DNA of 64,000 nucleotides from Phaeosaccion multiseriatum (lineage: Eukaryota > Ochrophyta, other classes), in the NCBI GenBank assembly GCA_965112735.1, contig OZ218960.1:310001-374000 (forward strand), written 5' to 3'. A program made the position numbers and the translations under genes. Shown one piece after another: positions 10,617 to 23,201 of this stretch. Below the pieces are notes generated by a model. It did no database searches and was not told where the DNA came from. It saw only the letters and a program-made list of their open reading frames with translations. The number at the start of each line of letters is the position of its first letter. The stretch's first letter is position 1.

Positions 10617-13600
10617 ATGAACTTGCAGGGGGAGGGGCGCTTTCTCACGCTCCCGCCCTTCGCCAAGAGGGCCATCCTGGACTTCGGCACGCCTGAGGAC
10701 CTGCTGCGCGTCCAGGCGTGCTGCGGGGAGTTGAGGGTTGTTGCCAATGGGGATGGGTTGTGGAACACACACCTCCTTCGGCTTCAGAAGGACGACGCTT
10801 CGGCTGCTACTGCTGCTGCTGATGGGGACGAGGGGCACCCGAAGCAGGAACAGCAGCAACAGGAGCAGCAGCGGCAGCAGCGGCGGCAGCAGCGGCAGCA
10901 GCTCATAAGCGATCTGCAACTCACGTCCTCTCGACAGGTAGGAAGGAGGGAAGGAAAGAGGGGAGGAGAAGCCGAAGGAGCAGGAGAGGCAGGAAGAGGG
11001 GTGTGCCTAACCAGCCACACAAAATTCTTGGGGTCTGACAATGTACATGTTTGGTAGCGGTGCGGCTGCCAGGCGTCGTCTCTTCCATCCTGAGAGCGCA
11101 TGTCTTCTTCCCGTACCTGTTGTTCTGTCTCTGCTTGCCAGCTGTACGAGCTGCTGATTCGCCTGCCCTTGCCGGCCGCGGTGGGCCTGCTGGGCTTTTG
11201 GGCAGCAGAGGTGATTACAGCCCACGAGGGGGCGGAGGCAGGGGGGCAAGACACTCAGGTAACACCTTCGGCCCATCTGCATCTGCTTTCACCCACTCTC
11301 TTGGGTTCTTGCTTCTTGCTTTTGGCTTTGAGCTGTACGGCCCTTCGTAACGGCTATAGTAGCGGTATCGGTCTGCTCCTTACAGGCGCACGTCCCTTTG
11401 CCTTTGCCGCTTCTTTTGCTCTATTGAATGGCCTCCGTTCACCAATGTGCTCTTGCTTTTGCCGTATTGCGCCTCTGATGGGGGTGGGATGGCATCATCT
11501 GTTCATCATTCCCCCGTGACGACTGTTGCCGGGTCACCAGCAGCAGCAGGGCAATCGAGGCCAGCTCATTCACATTCGAACCCTACGCGCTGCTCCTGCG
11601 CTTGCCGCGGGTAGCAGCGGTAGCAGCAGCGGAGGCATTGTGAGCAGCGGTAGCAGTGGCGGAGGCATTGTGAGCAGCGGTAGCAGCAGCGGAGGCATTG
11701 TGAGCAGCGGTAGCAGTGGCGGAGGCAGCGCAGCCCCCTCCTCCTGTCCCGCCATCTCGTGCGTACGCATCTTGTTTGTCAAGGATAGAGAGAGAAGGGG
11801 AAGCGTGGGCAGCAGGCCGTCGGACGGCATGAGCATGTCCGGCAGCAGCAGCAGCAGCGGGGCCGACGACGAGGAAGCGGAGGAAGAGGAGCACTCTGAC
11901 GAAGACCACAGTCACGAGAACGATAACTTCAGCTCGAGGACAGTGGTGTGCGAGCAAGAGCTCTGGAGGGCGGTGGTGACGCATCAGCAGCCGCAGCCGC
12001 CGCAGCAGCAAGGCGGCTCCGTTCTTGTGCCGTATGGCCTCTCTATTCGCTACCTCTGCTGCGCAGACGAGGCATCGCAGTTGGTGATACAGCAGCAGCG
12101 GCCGGCAGGTGCCGACACCTTCGTCCACATGGAGGTTAGTGGACGTTGTTGGATGCAGTTACGCCCCAACAGGATGCACATGGACAGCCGTGGACTGCCA
12201 TCGACTACCATAGACTCCCGTCGATGTGTCCTCTGTCCCTTGGGAAGGCCCTTCACGTGCTCACACTCCCTTTCTCCCCCCGACTCAGGCATCCCGCCTG
12301 CGCGTGGTTGGTCCCTCCTCTTTCTCCTTCTCCAGGAGTTTGGCACAGGCCTCCCCATCGACACGGTACTACAAACTGCAGGTCAGAGGCAGGCATATGG
12401 GCAGAGGGGCAAAGGATGAGGAGGGAAGGAGGGAGGGAGAGAGGGGGGGGAGGAGAGGGAGTAGGGACGGGAGAAGAGATTTGGAGGGAGGGGCATGTGG
12501 GCAGCGACAGGCGGGGGAGGGAGGAGAGAGGGAGAGAGGCATATGGGCGGAGAGAGAGAGGAGGAGGGTCAGGCTTGTAGCGCACCTCACACACCTATGT
12601 ATGTATGTACGGCACTTACGCACTTATCCTCTCGGACTGTCCCCCTCAGCCCGACCCGGCCATATACAAAGGCCAGTCCCGAGGGGGCGCAGCAAGGGGC
12701 GAGCGGCACAAGAGGAAGGCCTCACGCAGCAGCGATGCCCAACCAAGGAAAGGCCCTCGGGCCGGCCCTCGGGCCGACACTGTATCACCAACTGCTACTG
12801 CTACTGCTGCTGCTGGTGGTGGTGGTGGTGGTACAGCTGCTGGGCAGGCAGGGGGTGGATTGCGGGCGGCGGAGGTTGGGGGCTGGGATGCGGGTCGCGC
12901 GATCGAAACTTTGCGGTCGAGCTTTGCGGGGGCTACCAGCGGACTCGTCAGGGTAAGGCAGAGGGAGAGGGGGGGTGGGCAGAGGATATAGCCCACATGA
13001 GAAGAGGGTGGGAGGGGGGTTTGTCTGACGTGGTTGGCGACAAGAGGGCTTATTCCCGTGCAAGGATATTGCGTGCATGCGCACCGCGCACTTGCTGCTT
13101 CTCTTATCCTAGTCGTATGTACTGTTTTTCGTTCTCACTTGGGCTTGCCTCCCCCCCCCGTCCTCCTCCCCCCCCTCCTTCTCGCTCTCCTCCTCCTCAG
13201 GGTGTGTATAACAGCCACGGTGCCGAGATCCTTCACGCCGTCATCTTGTCCGATGACGAGCGCAGGGATATGTTTCAACGCGACTTTGCAGGTGCGTGCG
13301 TGGGCATGTGTGTGAGAGAGAGAGAGAGAGAGAGAGTGTGTGTGTGCGCGCGGGTTTGTATGTGCGTGTGTGTGTGTGTGTGTGTGTTGTGTGTGTGCGT
13401 GTGTACGAGTGCGTGTGAGTATTGTGTGCGTTCGTGCGTGTGTGTGTCTGCGCGCGTGTGTGTCTATGTGTGTGCGTGTGTGTGCATTCATTCTGTATGT
13501 GTGTGTGCGTGTGTGTGCATTCATTCTGTATGTGTGTGTGTGTCTGTGTGTGTGCGTGTTTGTGCATTCATTCTGTATGTGTGTGTGCGTCTGTGTGTGT

Positions 13601-14569
13601 TGTGTGTGTGCGTGTGTGTATCCTCCTGCACCTCCTCCCCTCCTACTGCTGCTCCTTGACACACTCTGCATCCTACGCTCGTCCCTTCTCCTCTACGCAG
13701 GCCCTGCATGTGAGTCCTGTCCTCTCTTCGCCCTCTCCAGCCCCACAGCCCTGCTGACGGGCCGCAAAGTCATCGGAGACGCCAACGTGCCTGCAGGCCA
13801 TTACTCCTTCGTCGTCAGCCTCAGCAAGAACGTCACCATCGAGGAGCTGCAGCGTGAGTGCCAGTTGGTGCCATTCAGTGACATTGGGTACTTCCTTGCC
13901 TCTTTCGTTGGTAGTACAGCGTAAGGGAGAGAAGCGCCTTTGTGTATCATTGCTGTTTCTGTCTCGTGCTTGTTTTGACGAGTGTTCCGGTGCGCTTGGC
14001 CTGCTCACCTGAAATCTTTCCCTTTGTGTGCATGTCCTGTCTTATCATCTTTCTCTCTGTATCTCTTTGCGCCCATCTACTATTCTATCGATCTATCGAT
14101 CTATCTGTCCATACATGTATAAATCCATGTATGCGCATGTTCAGAGAGCCTGGATGCAGAGGACGACGTGGTCCTCCTTGCGTTGAGGAACTTTCTGGAG
14201 CGGAGAAGGGCAGCGGCTCTCAAGGCGAGAGAGGCGATGGAAGAGGAGCGAAACGGAGGAGCTGGCGAAGTAGTGGGGGGCAGAGCGGCCGTTCGACCTC
14301 CTCCGGTGCCGGCCCTAACCGCCGTTTACAGGGGCTTTGGTCAGATCAACTCGTCGCAGCAGCACTGGCAGCCCGAGTGGGTGCCTGTCATGCTGGTGAT
14401 GCATGATGATGAGCACGGAGCAGCAGGAGCAGGGGCAAGGCATGCGGCGGGGGGATGGGGCAGGAATGGGAATCGAACGAGAGGACAGCGGTGCAGCGCC
14501 TTTGGTTCCCTGGTGTGGGGGGCAATGGGGTTCGGGGGATACGCTATTGACCTCGACTTTTTTCTTTGA
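10617..14569 (+). CDS. FBXO31-like: FBXO31-like F-box protein
   Basis: Likely substrate receptor of an SCF (SKP1-CUL1-F-box) ubiquitin ligase. Exons 10617-10937, 11142-11258, 11541-12134, 12289-12381, 12650-12952, 13201-13291, 13701-13853 and 14145-14569 join without a frame break into 698 residues. An F-box-like segment lies at the N terminus (ILDFGTPEDLLRVQACCGEL, then LW). The second half carries FBXO31 family blocks: GVYNSHGAEI, then KVIGDANVPAG matching the family's KITGDPNVPAG, and a C terminus with VYRGFGQI and FGGYAIDLDF. The middle exon has Ser/Gly, Asp/Glu and His/Gln low-complexity inserts absent from animal proteins. Animal FBXO31 recognises cyclin D1 and C-terminally amidated proteins; whether that holds here is unknown. 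A C16 run lies 15 bp before the ATG. Confidence 0.85.
13316..13620. repeat. GA then TG-rich intron microsatellites
   Basis: A (GA)n run just after the donor at 13292 is followed by about 280 bp of TG/TGCG. A CATTCATTCTGTATGTGTG segment occurs three times. All lies in the FBXO31-like intron ending at 13700. Confidence 0.9.
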
Positions 14570-17192
14570 GGCGGGAGGACGGAGGAAGAGGAAGAGGAAG
14601 AGGAGGAGAGGAGGAAGAGGGATGTCGCGATGGCTGCGACCCTAGTGCGCGTGCCTTTGCTCGGGGTGAAGAGGGGCATGTATGTGTGTGCAAGCTGAAG
14701 CTGTGTGGCAACTGAAGCGCAGCGGCAATGCATGGGGCCCGCCATCCACTGACCGGCAGAGAGGATAAACCGACAGGAGATGGACAGGGGATCGACAGGG
14801 GATCGACAGGGACCTCCTCCCTCCACTTGATCACGGGCCATTCCGTGCATTCAGACATTCGGGTAAGGGCAGGGGAGCATCAATATAGGAGCACCGGTGG
14901 GTAGGGGAAGAGCATCAGAAGGAGCTTAAGGGCTTGAAGTTTTAGTTACGTGTGAGACACTAGTGGGAATTTGCATGTGAGAAGGGCAGCAAGGGAGGTG
15001 GGGAGGGGGAGGGGGGGGGGGAGGGGGTGTCGAATCGATCCGTGAGGGACAGGGAAGGACAGGGGGGGGCGGGAAGTGTAGAGACATACATCTCTACTGT
15101 AGGGAAGACGAGGGGGGGGGCGAGAGATTTGTGTCTGTACGAAGGGTTTTCTTTCTTCAGCACACTAAAAGTGCTATTTACACGAGTCTGAGAGTGTGTC
15201 AGAGGTCTATATTATATCGTGCCTTTCGTTATAAGGGAGAGTGTGTCGGTGGAGTCAGGAGTAAGGGAAGGAAATAAACTAGTGTGTACCTAGCTAGGTA
15301 GCAATAAAAAGCGAACTTTTACAATATAGTACGTATACGCAGGCAGTAATAAAATTAATTTTAATTATATTTTAATCAAAATCAGCTCAACAATGCGGTG
15401 TGCCTCCTCTCTCTGGTGTTCAGGGCCCTCCCTCAGACTCGTCCTTCTTTATAAAGAGAGATAGCCTTAAAACAAACTTTACTTACCCTTAGCCCTAACC
15501 TTGTTGGTACACTCTCGAGCTCTACTTGCTGCCCTTCTCAGCAGCCCCCTGCCTCGCTGTCCTTCTTCTAAAGAAAGACACCGAGCGGGGACCCCCCTCC
15601 ACTCCAGAGGAGGGGCTCAAGACGAGCAGGGTCAGCGTCGCGGTACCTCACCCTTCCCCTCCCTACCCTCCCTCCGAATGCAGTTTGACTTAACCACGGC
15701 CGAAGGAAGGAAGCTGAGGTCTATCAGAGAGAGAGAAGGGCGTTCTTTGGGCTGCTGCGTCTCTCAGATAGGCCTGAGCCCACACCCAAGCGCGCTCTCT
15801 CCAACCCCCCCCCCCGCCCCGTGCTAAAGGCCTCCCCTGCCTATGCGGCGAGCAGCCGAGGGCCAACAACCCCAATAATCCCATCCCCCGCCCCTTCAAG
15901 ACCCAAGTCTACACTTCAAGGCCCAAGTGACCAAACAGAGTCAAGTCAGAGCCGGGAAAGGAGAAGGAAAAGGTTAAAAGCTTCCCCTCCCCTTCCCCCC
16001 GTGCCCCTGTTATCAAGTCTTTTTCGCGTCAAAAAGTGTACCTCTCCTCCCTGTGCCCCTGCCTCTCCCGACCTATTTCAAAAGTTTCAAAAGAACGGAC
16101 GCAACCTTCCTCCTCCCCTCCTTGTAGATAATAATGCTCACAATGCCCGCGGTGCAGTGTGTAAAGTATGGCACAAAAGCTTGCGGTGTGGTAGAGATTC
16201 AGTTCGTCCTCTCCCCCTGTACACATGTATACCTGCCTCAGCTGTCTCCGTCTAGTGTTGTAGTGTTTCACAGCGGGGGCGGCGTCATTTGCCTCGAGGC
16301 TGTCGCTATCCTTACTCCTCCTCCTCCTCCCCTCCTCCTCCTCCTCCTCCTCCTCCCCCTCCGTGTCTTTCTTTCTTCTCCTTCTCCTCTCTTCATCCTC
16401 TTCCTCCTTCTCCTCTCCCAACTTGTACTGACTGACTGCCCTCTTCCCCGTGCACCATCACCTCTGTGGCTCATTGTCAGTCGGTCGGGAGGGCAGGCAA
16501 ATGTGCAGGCACATGGGCAGGCACATGGGCAGGCACATGGGCAGGCACATGGGCAGGCACGTGTGGCTGAGCCCTCCTCGGTGCTTGCGCTCACCTCACG
16601 CATCCTCACCTCCTGCAGTGCCGTGCCAGGCTCTCTAGGGCAGGCTTAATGCTCAGTGCTCACTTCTCAATGCTCAATGCTCAGTGCAGCTGCTGTTTGG
16701 GCTTCTCCATCTGGGGGGGAAGAGAGAGAGAGAAGATAGAGAGGGAGAGAGAGAAGAGGGAAATAATGGGGGATGGAGAGAGAGGGAGAGGGAGAGGGGG
16801 GAGGGAGAGGGGGAGAGAGAAGAGAGAGAGAGAGGGAGAGAGAGGGAGAGAGAGGGAGAGAGAGGGAGAGGAAGGGAAGGAGAGAAGAGAGAGAGAAGAG
16901 AGAAGAGATAGAGGAAGAGAGAGAGGGAGAGCACGATGACAAATCAGCACGGCGAGTGCCGGGGTGTGGGAGGGGAGGGGAGAAAAAGGATAGTGGAGAG
17001 AAGAGAGAGAGAAGAGAGAAGAGATAGAGGAAGAGAGAGAGGGAGAGCACGATGACAAATCAGCACGGCGAGTGCGGGGGTGTGGGAGGGGAGGGGAGAA
17101 AAAGGATGGAAAGCAGTACTGCCCATATGCCTGCCCCAACGCCCGCCTGTTTAGCCTGCTGACTGACTCAAAGAGAGAGGCCTAGCTGACGC
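14570..17192. other. Convergent 3' spacer with AT-rich and GA-rich blocks
   Basis: No gene found between the 3' ends of the F-box and PSP1 genes. It holds an AT-rich stretch with several AATAAA-like sites (15170-15390), likely the 3' UTR ends, four CACATGGGCAGG units (16503-16560), and a GA-rich block (16717-17106). That block includes a tandem duplication of about 116 bp marked by GCACGATGACAAATCAGCAC at 16931 and 17047. Confidence 0.65.
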
Positions 17193-20100
17193 CTAGCAGC
17201 TCCCTCCTTCCCTCCTTCCCTCGATGCAAGTTCGCACCTGCTCCATCCAGATGCGCGTCTTATAGAGCGCGAAGAGGTCCCTCACAAGCTCTCTGAAGTC
17301 GATGCGGTCCTCGGCCTCGAAGAAGAACGTCAGCTTGCGGTGGTCGAACTGTATACACACAGAGAGAGATAGAGAGAGAGAAAGAGAGAGGCGAGAGAGG
17401 CGAGAGAGAGAGGCACGCACATACGCACGGCGTGGGGAAAGGGACTCAGGGATCTTGACACGCTTTCCCCGGCAGGTGAAGGTGAAGTAACGTTTGAAAG
17501 CTCGCGCTTCCCCACTCCCAACCCCCGTCCGTCTCGTGCTCTGCTTTGCTCTGTATCACAAACTCCTCTCCTCTCCGTTCCTCTCCTCTCCGTTCCTCTC
17601 CTCTCCTCTCCTCTCCTCTCCTCTCCCCTCCTCTCCTCTCCCCTCCTCTCCTCTCCGTTCCTCTCCTCTCCTCTCCTCTCCTCTCCCCTCCTTTGCTCTG
17701 CCGACTGTACCGTACCTGCAGCTCAGCGTCGAGTAGCTTCATGGGCAGGCCTCGCGTACGCACTTTGCTCTTGCACACCTTCAGGATGGAGGCCTCTTCC
17801 TTGGCCTGGGGATGGCAGTGGATGGGGGGGGGGGGGGGGGGGGAGAAGGGATGGCAGAGGCGTATGGGCACAAACTTATGAGACGGAAAGAAAGAAGGTT
17901 CGGAGGAGATGAGCGGGTGGCAGGGGATGGGAGGGATGGGTGAGTGAATGTTTCCCAGTCTCTACCCAACGGAACTAACCTTCTCGGGCAACTTGGCCAC
18001 TTCCTGCTTCGAGGCCTTCCGCAGCACGCGCTGCATGCCCTCCAGAGGGTTGTTGGGGTTAGCCAGGCCCTCCTTGTCAGGGTCGGTAAGCCCGTTGCTG
18101 CTGCTGCCGCTGATGCTGCCGTGGCCGCTGCTGTTGGCCGGGGTGGTCCCATTGCCATTCCCGTTGGAGTCGTTGCTACTTTGGCTGCCCCTCCTCCTGT
18201 CGCGTCGCCTCTTGCCTGAACTCGCCAACGCAAACATACACACACACAACAACGAGGGGGAGGGGGTTTCGGTGCTTGAGCAATACTCGCGTGATGGGGT
18301 CGCCCTTTGTTTCTTGCTCTCCCTCTTGCTCTTGTCTCCCCGTTCCTCTCCCTCTCCCTCTCCCTCTCCCACTCCCTCTCCCCCCTCCCCCCTCCCCCCT
18401 CCCTCCCATCCCTCCCCCCCCCCCCGCTCACCAGAAGCAATGTCTTTGGCGCACTTCTCTGCCCTCGCTGCCTCCTTGGCTGCCGTCTTGGTGATCTCTT
18501 GTGCTTCCACCATGGTAAGGTACTCAGCGAGGGGCATGGTGCGCGACAGAGTGCCGAGGTCTTCCCCACGGTCCGCCTGAGTAGTGTGTAAGTACGTAGT
18601 AGTACGTACGAAAAAGTCAAGCAACAGTCAGGAAAGGCCCACAATCAATGGCAAGGCCAGGGGGCGCAGCAGCAATGGCAATGTCGACGTCAATGTCGAC
18701 ATCTCCCTCTCACCTCGACTTTGACGTAATCGCCAGGTTTGAGTGAGTCTTTGTTGAGATTGGGTCCGAGCAGGAAGGCAACGGTGGTGCGCTTTAACAT
18801 GACGTCACACACAAACCCGCCGTGGGGACGCACGCCTGCAAAGGGTTAAAGCAGGGGCAACAGCAAGGGCAAGGGCAATGGTCAGGGTAGGGCATGGGCA
18901 AGAGCAAAAGCAAGAGCAAGAGCAAGAGCAAGAGCAAAAGCAAGAGCAAGAGCAAGAGCAAGAGTATGAGTAAGAGCAAGAGTGAGTATGGGCAAGGACA
19001 AGGACAAGAGCAAGAGCAAGAGCAAGAGCAAGAGCAAGGCGAGACGCTGAGTCCAGGGCTGTCCAGGGTAACAGGCATGGATAGACAGACGCGTGCGTCG
19101 CTCCCGTGTGTGGGTCCCGGTCTATATCGTATCCCCTCTCCCCTCCCCTCCCCTCACTCAACTCACCCTCTTCGGCCGCCTTCTTCTCTGCCGCCGCTGT
19201 CTCCGGCCCCTCCTCCTTCATCACGGTAGAGTCATCCAGCGTCAGCGGAGAGGGAGTACGCGTGGAGCTGCCCCCCCCACCCCCTGCCCTGCCCCCACCC
19301 CCATGTGGCTGGTAAGGGGTGGACATGGAAGCTGCTCTCACGCGGCCGATCACTCCGGCGCACACACTGGGGCCGTGGGCAGGTGCATCGCCGCCGCCGT
19401 GAAGAGCCGCTTCCGAAGTTGTCACGCCCCCCATGTCGCCTGTTCCTCCTCCTCCCCCACTTCCTCCTCCGTAGCCAGAAGAGCAGCGACCGCCGGTAAC
19501 GCTGCTCGCCGAGGAGGAACGGGCGTAGCGGAAGGATGCAATGGGTGCGCCACTCGGGGCTATCGGACCGCTTCCGCCCTCGCCGAAGCCTCCAACGCCG
19601 GGAGAGTGACGCCGCTCGCTGGCACGAACAGGGCCACTGCCACCGCTGCCGCCGCTTCCGGTGCGGTAAGCGGGGTAGGAGGAGGGGTAGGAGAAGAAGG
19701 CGGAGAAAGAGGAGGAGGGAGAAAAGGTGGAGAGGGTCCCACAGCTTGATGACCGCTCGTGAGGGTAATGCGGCTGGGGCCTCTCTGGGGGAGTCGGCGG
19801 ATGGTATATCTTCCCCGTGCCGCCCTCAAACAGGGAGGCGGACGCGGGGGGCGACGGGGGAGGGGTGCGGAGCAAGCCTGTGGTTGCGTTGCCGGGCGCG
19901 CACGTGTGTGTGTGTGTGTGTATGTGTGTGTGTGTATGTGTGTGTGTTTGTATGTGTGTTCGGGAGACAGGAAAACCATGAGCGAGGAGGGGGGAAGGAG
20001 GGGTGCAGAGAGGAGAGGGCGGCGGGCCACAAGGCTTCGTGTGAGGGTGTGAGGTGGTGGGAGGGAAGGCATCGAGACAAGGGGAGAGAGGAGTTGCGCA

Positions 20101-22611
20101 TGGCATGTGCGTGCGTGTGCACACATCATACACAACGCACGGCTAAAAAATGTAAACAGGGCATATGCAAAAGAGCGAGTCAAGGCCACTTGAGAGAGAG
20201 AGATAGAGAGAGAGATATAGAGATACGTATAGAAAAAAGAAGAGAGAAAAAGGCGGGGGGGAACTTACCACTCCCGGAGCATGTGCTGAAGAGGCCGGTG
20301 CTGGAGGGTCTTGTGACATCGGCGCTACCGCCCGAGTCCCAGTCAGAGTCCTCCTGAGTCAGGGGAAGGGAGCCCTCCTGAATGATTGATTGATTGGTTG
20401 ATTGATTGGTGATTGGAGGGGGGGGGGGGGGGGAGGGGCGAAGGGCGCGCGGAGAGAAAAGAGCAAAGGGAAGGGCGCGGGGAGGAGGGGCGATGGTCAG
20501 CGGTCAGTTTCAGTTTCAGTTGGGTACTTGCAACCCATCCCAGCAAAAATAGCGCATGAAAGTACGCACACGCATACGCACGCGCGTACACACACACGCA
20601 CACACATACACGCACACACACACACATACACACACGCACGCACACACATACATACACACACGCACGCACACACATACACACACACATGCACGCACACACA
20701 CACACACGCACGCACGCACACACACATACACACACATATGCACGCACACACACACATACACACACGCGCGCACACACACACGCGCACACACACATACGCA
20801 TGCACGTACATCAGAGCGAGTCTGGGCGAAGGAGGACGGCGAGTGAGGCTGCCCCTGCCCCTGCCCATACGACTGTGCCTGCCCCTGTCCGCTGATACTG
20901 GAGATGGCGGCGGTGAGCTGATCGAAGAAGAAGGCCGTGGCTGGAGACTCTTGGTCGGTTTGGTCGGTCTGAGGGGACGGGTTATGGTCAGTACGTCAGT
21001 AGGTCAGTCAGTCATTCATTCAGTCAGGCAGTCAGTCTGTCAGTCACGCAGTCACGCAGTCAGTCAGTCAGTCTCAATGCATGTCTCGTGTAAGCTCCTC
21101 CAACGGCCAACGCCACGTACCATCTGACGGATCTGACGGGCGCGATCGCTCAGCTGCAGGGGGGTGGGGGGCTCTGTGAACGGCATCGGACTCTGTGGCT
21201 GGGATTGGTACCTGCCGTGGAGGGAAAACACGCTCGCACGCACGCACGCACACACACATACATGCGCACACAGCGAGAAGGGCAGGCAACAGAGAGGCAC
21301 CGGGGAGAAATGGGGGGAGAGGGCGGGGCAGACAGCGGAGGGGAGACGGAGGGGCAGACAGGGGAGGGGACGAGTGAGCGGCTTGAAGCGACTCTTTTGG
21401 GCCAACCCACACCGATGGAGCTAAGCGCACAACTATAGGGGGCTCTCATCTCCCCCTCCCTCCCCTCCAACCCCCCCCCCTTCCCTCCCCCCCCCTCCCC
21501 TCCCCTCCCCTCCCCTCCCCAACTCACCTCCCGTCCGCTTCCTCGCCGAGCATGAGACGGGCAGACCACATCGGACTCGAAGTGGAGGACCTACGGCGGT
21601 GCTGCACATCTCGATGCACCTCTCGCTCCGCCCCTAGGGCCAGCGAGTGCGCAGAGTGGGCCTTCTCCAGGGGGGGCGAAGACGGGAACCCTCTCCTGCC
21701 CCCTCCTCCTCCGCCTCCTCCTTCGCCCACCACGCGAGAAGCTGAAGCCCGCATTTCCCTCGCATCCGTCGTGCCCGTGCGTGTAGGCTGTGCAGCGCCC
21801 CCCTGTGACCCGACAGGAAGGTCGGTGTTGATGACGGGGGGGGTGGCCATGCGGCTACGACTACGGCTCTGTTGGCCTTGGCTTTGGCTTACACCTTGGC
21901 TTAGGCCTTGGCCTTGACCTTGGCTTTGGCTTTGGCTGGTGCCGCTCACGACGAGGAGAGGTGTCCCCTCTCTACGAGGGCCCTCACGCCTCGCGGTGCC
22001 GAAGGAGGGCAGAGAGGACGACATACAGTCGGGGGGCAGCCGAGACGTCACCAGGATGCCTCCCGATGACGATCTGCCGCCCCCTCTGCTGCCATCTATG
22101 GCTCTGCTGGTGCTAGTGCTGGCGGTGGTGCTGGTGGTGCCTCCCATATCTACGCCTCCTCCTCCTCTTCCTCCTCCTCCTCCTCCTTGAGTCGAGGGCT
22201 TGACGGGCACAGGCTGTTTCAGATGAGAGGATTGGGGGATGAAACCGCCGCTGTGCTGCTGCTGCCCGCCGCTCCCCCCAACACCACCACCTCCAGAGGC
22301 AGACGCAGAGGCAGAGGCACGGCCTTCCCCACTCTTGCGCAGCAGCGAGGCGGCGTACGTGAGGCCTCCCGTCCCTTGTCCTGCCCGTCCTCCGGTTCCT
22401 TCTCCTGCCGCCCGCTCTGCCGCATCTCCACTCGCATTGCCGGGTCGGAGGAGGGACGGACCGCGCTGTGTGGGGCGGGGCAGCCCCTGATGTTGCTGTT
22501 GTTGCTGCTGCTGTTGCTGCTGCTGCCTCTGTTGCTGTTGCTGCTGCTGCTGCTGCTGCTGTTGCTGTTGTTGTTGCTGCTGCTGCTGCCTCTGCTGTTG
22601 CTGTATCGCCA

Positions 22612-22670
<59 letters not shown>

Positions 22671-22963
22671 ATCACCAACTGCTGCTGCTGCATGTGTAAG
22701 GCGTGCTGGGCCTGCTGCAGTTGTTGAACGCCGCTGCCACTGCCACTGGCACCGGCGCTCGTGCCCGCGGAGAAGGGGGAGAAAGAGGAAGCGGAACCGA
22801 GCAGTTGGTGCCCTTCTTCGGCGCGCTGCTCGCGCTGTTGATGTTGGTGATGCGCACTGCCACTTGTGAACCCTGGCGCCGTTGTCGGACGACCCTCCAC
22901 CGAGCGGCCGAAAGGCGCCTGCCCTTGTTGGTGATACAGGGGGCCCGGCTGCCAACGCTCGCG

Positions 22964-22996
<33 letters not shown>

Positions 22997-23160
22997 TGGC
23001 TGCTCTTGGTCGAAGTGTGCGTCCCCCCCCGGGAAAGGCAGAGGAGGGGTCCGAAGCCTCGCCAAGGAGGGGACGGAAGAAGAAGGCAAGGCTGGGTACC
23101 CAGGGGGTGCCGCATCCACCGCCGAGCCTGCGTGCGGGGCGGAGGGGAAAGAGAGATGGA

Positions 23161-23201
<41 letters not shown>

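Noticed and set aside
12226-13659. Single 477-codon frame through the F-box gene
   Set aside because: It fuses two true exons with introns; the spliced model gives an in-frame protein with family motifs and this frame does not.
15486-15504. Interstitial telomere-like CCCTTAGCCCTAACC
   Set aside because: Only about two imperfect units, no array.
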